A stretch of DNA of 64,000 nucleotides from an uncultured Bacilli bacterium (lineage in GTDB: Bacteria; Bacillota_I; Bacilli_A; RF39; UBA660). The stretch spans positions 62,001 through 126,000 of the forward strand of contig CAKOJN010000001.1 of NCBI GenBank assembly GCA_934090685.1, given 5' to 3'. Numbering within the stretch: position 1 is the first letter of the stretch; the number at the start of each line of letters is the position of its first letter. Positions 51,302 through 59,759 of the stretch are shown one piece after another. The notes beneath the pieces were generated by a model. It was not told where the DNA came from, did no database searches, and was given only the letters and a program-made list of their open reading frames with translations. A program made the translations under genes and the position numbers.

Positions 51302-53827
51302 CTATATCCCAAAAGATTTGATATTTTTCTTAAGTATAAAATACCCTACTCCAAATACAGTTAATGTTATAACTAACAACAATGTCATATCTGTAACATT
51401 AGTTTTAGCATTAGTTATAAATGTCGCGTCAATTATAACATCAGAACTTGGCATCTCAAATGTCATAGTACTACTACTATAATTAACATCCTTTGTTATA
51501 TCTTTTTTATTCTTATCTTTAATAGTTAAACTATCAAATCCATATTTATCATTTGCTTTTACTTTTAATGTAACAATATCTTTTCCATTTACATTTTTAA
51601 CATTATCCACTAAAACAGTACCATTCTTAGTATTTACACTTACTACATATGGTGAATTGTCTGATTTAAATCCATTATCTACATCTATTTCAAGATTTTG
51701 AAGAATTTGTGGTAAATATTCACTATCTTCTATTTTCTTGTAGTCATTATATAACAATATTAAACCATGATCTTTAATAGTATACACAAATGAATTAACG
51801 CCTGTTTTAAATACCTGTGTTAAACTAGTAGTTAAAACTTCATAATTTTTATCATAATTCATCATTACATATGCAATCAACGGAGTAATTGCTTTATACT
51901 CATATGTCATTTCATTTTTTGTGACATCTTTAAATATTTTTATACTATTTCCAATTTTAAGCACTCCAGTTCCTTTATCATATTTTAATTTAATAGTTGA
52001 ATCTGGTTTAGATGTTGAACAACCATTTTCACAATATGATAATGATAGTATTTTATTATTCTCATCATAACTTACTGCATATTTATTATCTTTATTTTCA
52101 CTGTTAATATCATCAATAAAATCTTCAAAATCACTTACAAATTCACCAATTTTTGTTGTTTGTGTTTTCTTTGTAACTATTACTTTAAATTCTTTAGTAA
52201 CTGATTTATATTTATCTGTTTCTTTTGGTTCAAATTTAACAGTTACTGTAGTATTTCCTTCTTTAATTCCTTTAACATTTATTCCATCAATACTTACAAT
52301 TGATTCATTTTTACTAGTAAGAGTTAAAGTTCCATCAACTCCATTAGTATTAATATTAATTTTTTTAGTTTCATTTACAGATACTTCCATATCATCAACA
52401 CTAACTGTTGGTTCAATTAGTTCTGTTTTCTTTGTAACAGTTACATTAAATTTCTTTGTAACTGATTTATATTTATCTGTTTCTTTTGGTTCAAATTTAA
52501 CAGTTACTGTAGTATTTCCTTCTTTAATTCCTTTAATTGAATTATTGGTTTCTACTGTAGCAACAGAAACATTATCACTAGTAAGAGTTAAAGTTCCATC
52601 AACTCCATTAGTATTAATATTAACTTTTTTAGTTTCATCTACAGATACTTCCATATCATCAACACTAACTGTTGGTTCGATTAATTCAGTACCATCAGTA
52701 ACATTCACAGTTATTGTTTTTTCAACAGATTTAACCGAATCACTTTGTGAGTCTGATATAACTTTTAATTTTGCTGTACCAACTTTTTTACCTGTTATAC
52801 TAACTGATTTTTGACCAACACTAGTTTTTACTTCTATTTCATCATTACTTGTTTCAAATTTAAAAATAATATTATCTAATATTTCACCATTGTGTTTTGC
52901 TTCAGCAGTTATATTCTTTGTTTCATCCACTTTAATATTCAATTCATTTGAAGATAATTCAATTGTTGGTACAATTAAATATGATGAATTAATAACTACG
53001 TTTTTATTTGGCATTTCAAATGTCATTGAAGTCTTATTATATTTAACTTCATCAGTTATTTTTGCACCGTTCTCATCAGTAATAGACACATCATAAAGTT
53101 CATAGCCTTCTTTAGTATCTTCTTTCAATGTAACAATATCTTTCCCATTTACGGTTGCTATTTTATCTATAACAACTTTTCCACCTATACCATCTTTAGA
53201 TTCTACTGTTAAAACTTTTCCATCTTTATTGGTACTATTTAAGTCATATTCAAATGAATTAAGTTTAACTGCTTCATAAGTTATACCATCGTTTGATTCA
53301 ATTGGTATTATTTTACTTAAATACAAATTCATACCAGAAGTTGACATAGTAATTAATCCATCACTTTTGCCTGAATTAACTATATATTTTTCTAAATTAC
53401 CAAAAGTTTTTACACCATTACTGTTAAAATATTTAATAAGTATAGAAAAAGCATTATATTCATCAGTAAAAACCTTATCACTGATTGTATTATCATCTAC
53501 CATATCAATAATATTAAATGATTTTGTCAATGATAATATATTAGTATTCGTATCATAACTAAAATCTAATTTAGTTTTATTTGTATCAGTCGTACAATCA
53601 GTTGTGCAATAATAAAGTGACAACATATTGTTACTAAAAGATACATCATATTGTTTTAAACTTCCAATTTCACCTTTTAGGTTATTTATAAAAGTTTCAA
53701 GTTTCTCATCAGGAACATCTGCACTTAATGACGGTCTATTAAGATCGTAAATTAGTGTACCAATGCCAATTATAGCCATTGATGCCACTATAAAAATTAA
53801 TTTAAAATTATCCTTTAATAGTCTCAT
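51302..53827 (-). CDS. Large Ig-like (Big2-type) repeat surface protein
   Basis: An 841-residue protein. The N-terminal helix (residues 11-30) is probably a signal anchor. Two alpha/beta globular parts of the type LSLYYCTTDCTTDT each carry a CxxxC pair; the C-terminal one has LSLSYCENGCSTSKP. Between them are two tandem Ig-like repeats of about 87 residues (VSVDDMEVSVDETKKV) and two InlB-like beta units (NGKDIVTLK). It ends with TNAKTNVTDMTLLLVITLT and a basic tail, a sortase-like end lacking the normal Pro. Its neighbour at 53.9 kb is a paralogue. Confidence 0.78.
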   Translation of the reverse strand: MRLLKDNFKLIFIVASMAIIGIGTLIYDLNRPSLSADVPDEKLETFINNLKGEIGSLKQYDVSFSNNMLSLYYCTTDCTTDTNKTKLDFSYDTNTNILSLTKSFNIIDMVDDNTISDKVFTDEYNAFSILIKYFNSNGVKTFGNLEKYIVNSGKSDGLITMSTSGMNLYLSKIIPIESNDGITYEAVKLNSFEYDLNSTNKDGKVLTVESKDGIGGKVVIDKIATVNGKDIVTLKEDTKEGYELYDVSITDENGAKITDEVKYNKTSMTFEMPNKNVVINSSYLIVPTIELSSNELNIKVDETKNITAEAKHNGEILDNIIFKFETSNDEIEVKTSVGQKSVSITGKKVGTAKLKVISDSQSDSVKSVEKTITVNVTDGTELIEPTVSVDDMEVSVDETKKVNINTNGVDGTLTLTSDNVSVATVETNNSIKGIKEGNTTVTVKFEPKETDKYKSVTKKFNVTVTKKTELIEPTVSVDDMEVSVNETKKININTNGVDGTLTLTSKNESIVSIDGINVKGIKEGNTTVTVKFEPKETDKYKSVTKEFKVIVTKKTQTTKIGEFVSDFEDFIDDINSENKDNKYAVSYDENNKILSLSYCENGCSTSKPDSTIKLKYDKGTGVLKIGNSIKIFKDVTKNEMTYEYKAITPLIAYVMMNYDKNYEVLTTSLTQVFKTGVNSFVYTIKDHGLILLYNDYKKIEDSEYLPQILQNLEIDVDNGFKSDNSPYVVSVNTKNGTVLVDNVKNVNGKDIVTLKVKANDKYGFDSLTIKDKNKKDITKDVNYSSSTMTFEMPSSDVIIDATFITNAKTNVTDMTLLLVITLTVFGVGYFILKKNIKSFGI

Positions 53828-53906
53828 TTCCTTACCTCCACTACTATTACTATAATAAGTCTAACACAAATATTTTAATTTTTAAAGCACTAATTAATAA
53901 CAAATT

Positions 53907-53945
53907 AAAAAATCTTTATCATTTATGTAAGATAAAGGATTTTTT
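53907..53945 (-). terminator. Terminator of the 582-residue paralogue
   Basis: Stem AAAAAATCTTTATC/GATAAAGGATTTTT with one G-U or mismatch, 10-base loop, T run on the minus strand. Confidence 0.7.
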
Positions 53946-53946
53946 A

Positions 53947-55695
53947 TTATATCTCTAAAGAATTGACATTCTTTCTTACTATATAAAGCCCTAATCCGAA
54001 CACAACCATAGTTATAGCAAGTAACATTGTTAAGTCATTAACTCCTGTTTTAGCATTAGTTATAAATGTAGCATCAACTATTACATCAGAACTTGGCATC
54101 TCAAATGACATTGTACTACTACTATAATTAACATCCTTTGTTATGTCTTTTTTATTCTTATCTTTAATAGTTAAACTATCAAATCCATATTTATCATTTG
54201 CTTTTACTTTTAATGTAACAATATCTTTTCCATTTACATTTTTAACATTGTCTACCAAAACAGTACCATTCTTAGCATTTGTATCTATTTTATATATAGT
54301 ACTATTTTTAATACCATTTCTTATATCAATTTCTAAATTCTTAAACGTTTTAGGAAAATAAATGTTAGTATCAGAAGAATTATCATGAACAAAGTAATCA
54401 TCATATAATAATATCAAACCATTATTTTTAATAGTAAATATACAAGAATTTTTCCCATTCTTCATATTTTCATTTAGACAACTATCTATTTTATTACTAT
54501 CAATATTATAAGTATCTTCTGCATATAACAACAAAGATAAAGCAAGACCAAACTCATTTGTAAAATCTTTCAAATCATTTTTAAAAATAGGAATACTATT
54601 ATTAAATTTTAATATACCATTTTCTTCGTCATATTTTAATTTAATAGTTGAATCTGGTTTAGATGTTGAACAATCATTTTCACAATATGATAATATTACC
54701 ATTTTACTATCTTTATCATATTCAATTTCAATACTACCAGTTCCATCAGTATTATCTTTTAAAATTTTCTTCATACCATTTACAAACTTGTCTATTTCAG
54801 TTTCTTCAACTTTAGTTTTTACTGTTACTTTAAATTCTTTAGTAACTGATTTATATTTATCAGTATCAGTTGGTTCAAAAGTTACTGACAATGTAGCAGT
54901 CCCTTCCTTAAGACCTGTAACCTTCATACCATCTAAACTTACAATACTATCATCATTAGTAGTAAAATTTAATCCACCTTGAATATTATTAGTATCTACA
55001 TCAATTTCTTTAGTTTCACCAACAAACATTTCAATATCATTAACTTTAATTGTTGGTTCAATCGTATTATAAACAGTTATATTTATTGTTTTCTCAGCAG
55101 ACTCATATTTATCTTGTTCTGTAGGTGTAAATATAATTTTAAATGTAGCAGTTCCTTCTTTTAATGCAACCAATGTATCTAGATTATCTTCATTTTTTTC
55201 AACTTTAAACATTGTTTTATCATATTCGTATGTAAATGTGTAATCCTTTATATTCGAATTATGTGTTATAACAAATTCTTCACCTACTTTAAGTGTTAAT
55301 TCGCTCGGAACACCTGTTATAACCATAGATCCTTTATTAATTGTAATCGCAACTGTTTTTTCGTCTAATACCTCTCCATTAGTTATATCTTTAGCCTCTA
55401 TTTTAAGGTTTACTATTCCAACATTTATTGCCGAAACTTCACAATCATCAATTGTCGCTATTTCATTATTATCAATAGAGCACACATACTCAACATTTTC
55501 TAAATTATCAAAATTTGATCTAAAATTGACACCTTCTCCTACTCTTATTGACGCAGTATCACCAATCTTAATAATATCCGCAACGCCTCCACTTAAAGAT
55601 GGTTTATTAACATCATAAATAAGTGTTCCAACTCCAATAATAACCATTGCTGATACCACAAATATAAGCTTAAAATTATCTTTTAATAAATTCAT
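53947..55695 (-). CDS. Ig-like repeat surface protein, paralogue of the 841-residue one
   Basis: A 582-residue protein with the same plan: N-terminal helix (11-30), two Ig-like repeats (KVNDIEMFVGETKEIDVDT and a divergent one, VGEEFVITHNSN), the CENDCSTSKP globular part, the NGKDIVTLK InlB-like unit, and a C-terminal NAKTGVNDLTMLLAITMV helix. The C-terminal 70 codons are almost the same as those of the upstream paralogue (51.4-51.6 and 54.1-54.3 kb). It is divergent from helD. The upstream region also resembles that of the paralogue, so the duplication included the promoter. Confidence 0.78.
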   Translation of the reverse strand: MNLLKDNFKLIFVVSAMVIIGVGTLIYDVNKPSLSGGVADIIKIGDTASIRVGEGVNFRSNFDNLENVEYVCSIDNNEIATIDDCEVSAINVGIVNLKIEAKDITNGEVLDEKTVAITINKGSMVITGVPSELTLKVGEEFVITHNSNIKDYTFTYEYDKTMFKVEKNEDNLDTLVALKEGTATFKIIFTPTEQDKYESAEKTINITVYNTIEPTIKVNDIEMFVGETKEIDVDTNNIQGGLNFTTNDDSIVSLDGMKVTGLKEGTATLSVTFEPTDTDKYKSVTKEFKVTVKTKVEETEIDKFVNGMKKILKDNTDGTGSIEIEYDKDSKMVILSYCENDCSTSKPDSTIKLKYDEENGILKFNNSIPIFKNDLKDFTNEFGLALSLLLYAEDTYNIDSNKIDSCLNENMKNGKNSCIFTIKNNGLILLYDDYFVHDNSSDTNIYFPKTFKNLEIDIRNGIKNSTIYKIDTNAKNGTVLVDNVKNVNGKDIVTLKVKANDKYGFDSLTIKDKNKKDITKDVNYSSSTMSFEMPSSDVIVDATFITNAKTGVNDLTMLLAITMVVFGLGLYIVRKNVNSLEI

Positions 55696-55786
55696 TTTTT
55701 TACCTCCTCTACTATTACTAAAACAATTCTAACATAAATATTTTACATTTAAAAGAGTAAAATTAATTATTTTTAAGAAAAAGTAA

Positions 55787-55815
55787 TTGACAAAGAAAAT
55801 CATTTTTGATATTAT
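55787..55815 (+). promoter_or_regulatory. Promoter of helD
   Basis: TTGACA (55787-55792), 17-base spacer, TATTAT (55810-55815), and GGAGG before the ATG. Confidence 0.7.
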
Positions 55816-55869
55816 TCAAGACATGCTGTTAATTATTACTACGATGTAACACTTAATAAAGGAGGTAAT

Positions 55870-57918
55870 ATGAATTTAAGTGAACAAGACCTTCAAGAAG
55901 AGAATAAACATCTAGAATTAACTATTAATCTTTTAAGAAAGAACATCTCAGAACTAGCTCAAGATTTATATGACAATGAACAAAAGCAACAGGAATTTAA
56001 AAAATATGTATGGGATACAAGAAGTGAACTAGATCCAACAGAAATGAAAACAATAATGTCTAATAATGCCAAAGAAATTGATGACTTAGAAATGAAAGCA
56101 AAATATTATAAAAAACTTTATAAAATTCAAAACTCACCATACTTTGGAAAAATAACATTTGAAGATGAAGATGGTAATAACGATATTTATATTGGCCTTA
56201 CCTATCTAACTAAAGATAATGAAAATATTATTTATGACTGGAGAAGCCCAATCGCAAGTGTATTCTATGACTATGAACATGGAGATGCACAGTATGAAGC
56301 ACCAGGCGGAATATATAAAGGTTACTTACATAATAAAAGACAATTCACAATCGAAGATGCCAAAATTAAAAATGTATTTGATAGCAAACTAACTATACAA
56401 GATGAAATGCTTCAACAAGTATTATCACAAAAAAATAATGATTATATGAAAAATATAGTTAATACTATTCAAGCAGAACAAAATACAATAATAAGAAATA
56501 CAAAAGATAAAAACTTAATTGTACAAGGTATCGCAGGTTCAGGTAAAACATCAGTCGCACTTCATAGAATAGCGTTTCTTCTATACAAAATAAAACGATT
56601 AACAAGTGATAAAGTATTAATATTCGCACCTAACCAAGTATTTAGTGAATATATATCAAACGTACTTCCAGAACTAGGAGAAGAAAATACAAAAGAAACT
56701 ACATTTAGTGACTTCTTAGAAACTTACATAACTGAATATAAAGATATCGAATCATTCACATCATTTATTGAAAGATATTATAAACATGAAGAATTAATGA
56801 CTGATTTGATAAAATTCAAACAATCAGATGAAATAATACCTGTTATTGAAGAATATATAAAAAATTATTCAAGCAAAGCAGAATTTACAAATGAAATATT
56901 TAATAGTGAACTCTACATAAGAAAAGAACAATTAAATTATTATTTAAAAGAAAGATATTCATCTATTCCTCTACTTGAAAGAATCGATGAAATATCAATA
57001 AAAATATCTGAATTAGAATTCAAAGGCAATAAATCAAAAGCAAAACAAATAAAAAAATGGTTAAGAGAAAGACTAAATATTTCAATAGATATAAAAGAAA
57101 TATATAAAAATTTCTTTAAAAGCGATGAATTTAAAAAAGCTTATAATAAAGAAATACCAGATTCATATTTAAATAATTTAGATTCAAAAGAAATAAGTTT
57201 TGAAGATGCATGTTTATTTGTATATATGAAAAGTTTACTTACATTCTTAGGCAATGATTACTTAATAGAACAAACAATTATTGACGAAGCACAAGATTAT
57301 AATAAACTACAATATATACTTCTAAAGAAAATATTAAGAAAAAGTAAATTCACAATTCTAGGAGATATTAATCAAACAATAAATCCATATTATCAATATA
57401 AAAGTCTAGAAGATTTAAAAAGTGTATTTGATGAAAGTGTAAATTACATAGAATTAAATAAAACATATAGATCAAGTCCTGAAATCATTGAACACGCAAA
57501 TAAAATATTAGGATTAAATCTAGTATCTGCGATAAGACGTGATACTAAAATACCTGTTGAATTTAAAACAGAAAATAATCTAAAAGAACAATTATTAAAT
57601 GATATTAACAAATTACAAAAAGTTAACAAAAGTATTGCTATTATAACTAAAACTAATAAAGAAGCAATTGACATTTATAAATTACTTAAAAAAGATAATG
57701 AAGACTTAACTCTAATTATTAATAATTCGAAAGCATTCAGTAGAAAATTAGTAGTAATCCCATCATACATGGCAAAAGGTTTAGAATTTGATGCGACTAT
57801 TGTATACACAACAAAAGATGATAAATTCAATCACGATGAAAGATACTTATATTATGTAGCTTGTACAAGAAGTCAACATCATCTAATTATTTATAACCAA
57901 AAAGAAAATGACAACTAA
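55870..57918 (+). CDS. helD: HelD-type UvrD-family ATPase, RNA polymerase recycling factor
   Basis: A 682-residue superfamily I helicase-like ATPase. The N-terminal coiled coil (residues 1-75) and the segment YIGLTYLTKDNENIIYDWRSP are typical of HelD, which pushes stalled RNA polymerase off DNA. The motor has GIAGSGKTSVALHRIAFL (Walker A), DEAQDYNKLQY (motif II), LNKTYRSSPEI and SYMAKGLEFD, and ends with YYVACTRSQHHLIIY. GGAGG lies 5 bases before the ATG. Convergent with the macro-domain gene; their ends overlap by 4 bases. Confidence 0.9.
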   Translation: MNLSEQDLQEENKHLELTINLLRKNISELAQDLYDNEQKQQEFKKYVWDTRSELDPTEMKTIMSNNAKEIDDLEMKAKYYKKLYKIQNSPYFGKITFEDEDGNNDIYIGLTYLTKDNENIIYDWRSPIASVFYDYEHGDAQYEAPGGIYKGYLHNKRQFTIEDAKIKNVFDSKLTIQDEMLQQVLSQKNNDYMKNIVNTIQAEQNTIIRNTKDKNLIVQGIAGSGKTSVALHRIAFLLYKIKRLTSDKVLIFAPNQVFSEYISNVLPELGEENTKETTFSDFLETYITEYKDIESFTSFIERYYKHEELMTDLIKFKQSDEIIPVIEEYIKNYSSKAEFTNEIFNSELYIRKEQLNYYLKERYSSIPLLERIDEISIKISELEFKGNKSKAKQIKKWLRERLNISIDIKEIYKNFFKSDEFKKAYNKEIPDSYLNNLDSKEISFEDACLFVYMKSLLTFLGNDYLIEQTIIDEAQDYNKLQYILLKKILRKSKFTILGDINQTINPYYQYKSLEDLKSVFDESVNYIELNKTYRSSPEIIEHANKILGLNLVSAIRRDTKIPVEFKTENNLKEQLLNDINKLQKVNKSIAIITKTNKEAIDIYKLLKKDNEDLTLIINNSKAFSRKLVVIPSYMAKGLEFDATIVYTTKDDKFNHDERYLYYVACTRSQHHLIIYNQKENDN

Positions 57919-57929
57919 TCATTTTCTTT
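57901..57929. terminator. Bidirectional terminator between helD and the macro-domain gene
   Basis: Eleven-bp perfect stem AAAGAAAATGA/TCATTTTCTTT, 7-base loop. It overlaps both stop codons. Confidence 0.7.
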
Positions 57930-58430
57930 TATTTTACTCTCATAAGTTTTATAATCAGAATCACTAAAACATACAAATATAACTTTAATATGAGAATTTA
58001 TATTTTCTTTTACTGTCTTGTATGCAATAGAACATGCTTCATTAAATGGATACTTATATACACCTGTGCTAATACAAGGAAATGCAATCGATACACTATC
58101 AAGATTATTTTCCACCCTATACTTTTCAGCAAGTCTAAGACTATTTTTATAGCAATTTGAAAGCAATTGTCTTTCATTATGATTACCATCTTTATAATAT
58201 GGTCCGACTGTATGAATAATTCTCTTAGCTTTAAGATTGTATCCAAGAGTCATCTTAGCCTCACCTACTTCACAACCACCAAGAGTTTTGCACTCTGAAA
58301 GTAATTCTTTTCCAGCAGCTCTATGTATCGCACCATCAACACCACCTCCACCAAGTAATGTTTTATTCGCAGCATTAACTATAATATCTGCATCTATTTT
58401 AGTTATATCTCCTTTATAAACTTCAATCAT
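57915..58430 (-). CDS. Macro-domain protein (O-acetyl-ADP-ribose deacetylase type)
   Basis: A 171-residue single macro domain. ADIIVNAANKTLLGGGGVDGAIHRAAG is the classic ADP-ribose-binding loop, and IIHTVGPYYKDG and IAFPCISTGVYKYP complete the pocket. Such proteins bind ADP-ribose and can remove O-acetyl or ADP-ribosyl groups. The ATG has GGAGG (plus-strand cctcc) just upstream. Confidence 0.94.
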   Translation of the reverse strand: MIEVYKGDITKIDADIIVNAANKTLLGGGGVDGAIHRAAGKELLSECKTLGGCEVGEAKMTLGYNLKAKRIIHTVGPYYKDGNHNERQLLSNCYKNSLRLAEKYRVENNLDSVSIAFPCISTGVYKYPFNEACSIAYKTVKENINSHIKVIFVCFSDSDYKTYESKIKEND

Positions 58431-58468
58431 TTATTTACCTCCGATATTTATAGAAAAATTATATCACA

Positions 58469-58490
58469 AAAAAAGCCTCAAATGAGACTT
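58469..58490 (-). terminator. Terminator of tuf
   Basis: Nine-bp stem AAAGTCTCA/TGAGGCTTT (all pairs with one G-U), 2-base loop, then seven T on the minus strand. Confidence 0.8.
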
Positions 58491-58498
58491 TTAATTTA

Positions 58499-59668
58499 TT
58501 ATTCAACAATTTCTGATACAACACCAGCACCAACTGTATGACCACCTTCACGAATTGAGAAGTTAGTTCCGTTTTCAATAGCAATTGGAGTGATTAATTC
58601 AACTGTCATATCTACATTGTCACCAGGCATAACCATTTCAGTACCTTCTGGTAAAGTAATTACACCAGTAACATCAGTTGTTCTGAAGTAGAATTGAGGT
58701 CTATAGTTGTTCATGAATGGAGTATGACGTCCACCTTCTTCTTTAGTAAGAACATAAACACTAGCTTTGAATTTCTTATGAGGTGTAACAGAACCTGGTT
58801 TACAAAGAACTTGTCCTCTTTCAACATCTTCTCTGTTGATACCACGAAGTAATACACCAGCATTATCACCAGCTTCAGCATAATCTAATGATTTTCTGAA
58901 CATTTCAATACCAGTAACAACTGTTTTTCTAGTAGGTTTAATACCAACGATTTCAACTTCGTCATTAAGATTTAATCTACCTCTTTCAACACGACCTGTA
59001 ACAACAGTTCCACGTCCTGTGATAGTAAATACATCTTCAATGCTCATTAAGAATGGTTTATCAGTATCTCTTTCTGGAGTATCGATCCATTCATCAACAG
59101 CAGCCATTAAATCTCTAATTGGTTGTACCCATTTTTCATCTCCTTCAAGAGCTTTAAGAGCAGAACCACGGATTACTGGAGTGTTGTCTCCATCAAAACC
59201 ATATTCAGTTAATAATTCTCTAACTTCCATTTCTACTAAGTCAAGTAGTTCTGGATCATCTACCATATCACATTTGTTGATGAATACAACCATTTTTGGT
59301 ACACCAACTTGTCTTGATAATAAGATGTGTTCTCTAGTTTGAGGCATTGGTCCATCAGTTGCACTAACAACTAGGATTGCTCCGTCCATTTGAGCAGCAC
59401 CTGTGATCATGTTTTTTACATAGTCAGCGTGTCCTGGACAGTCAACGTGAGCATAGTGTCTTTTATCAGTAGTATACTCAACGTGAGCAGTATTAATTGT
59501 AATACCTCTTTCTCTTTCTTCTGGAGCTTTATCGATCATATCATAATCCATAAATTCTCCATAATATTTAGTAATAGCAGCTGTTAATGTTGTTTTACCA
59601 TGGTCAACGTGTCCAATAGTACCAATATTAACGTGTTCTTTAGAACGATCAAATTTTTGTTTTGCCAT
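58499..59668 (-). CDS. tuf: Elongation factor Tu
   Basis: A 389-residue EF-Tu, GTPase that delivers aminoacyl-tRNA. The G1 motif is GHVDHGKTTLTAAI, switch II includes DCPGHADYVKNMI, and NKCDMVDD is the specificity motif. Domain III ends AGVVSEIVE. It is the last gene of the str operon and has its own promoter with an overlapping palindrome. Confidence 0.98.
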   Translation of the reverse strand: MAKQKFDRSKEHVNIGTIGHVDHGKTTLTAAITKYYGEFMDYDMIDKAPEERERGITINTAHVEYTTDKRHYAHVDCPGHADYVKNMITGAAQMDGAILVVSATDGPMPQTREHILLSRQVGVPKMVVFINKCDMVDDPELLDLVEMEVRELLTEYGFDGDNTPVIRGSALKALEGDEKWVQPIRDLMAAVDEWIDTPERDTDKPFLMSIEDVFTITGRGTVVTGRVERGRLNLNDEVEIVGIKPTRKTVVTGIEMFRKSLDYAEAGDNAGVLLRGINREDVERGQVLCKPGSVTPHKKFKASVYVLTKEEGGRHTPFMNNYRPQFYFRTTDVTGVITLPEGTEMVMPGDNVDMTVELITPIAIENGTNFSIREGGHTVGAGVVSEIVE

Positions 59669-59697
59669 TTTACTTTTTCCTCCTTTTTTACATATAT

Positions 59698-59729
59698 ATT
59701 TTATCTAATACTTGAAACATTTTCAAGTA
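59698..59729 (-). promoter_or_regulatory. tuf promoter overlapped by a palindrome
   Basis: Minus strand: TTGAAA (59721-59726), 17-base spacer, TAAAAT (59698-59703). A perfect inverted repeat TACTTGAAA/TTTCAAGTA with a 3-base centre (59709-59729) covers the -35 box and could be an operator. Confidence 0.6.
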
Positions 59730-59759
59730 CTTAATAATAAATTGGCAACGAAAGTGTAA

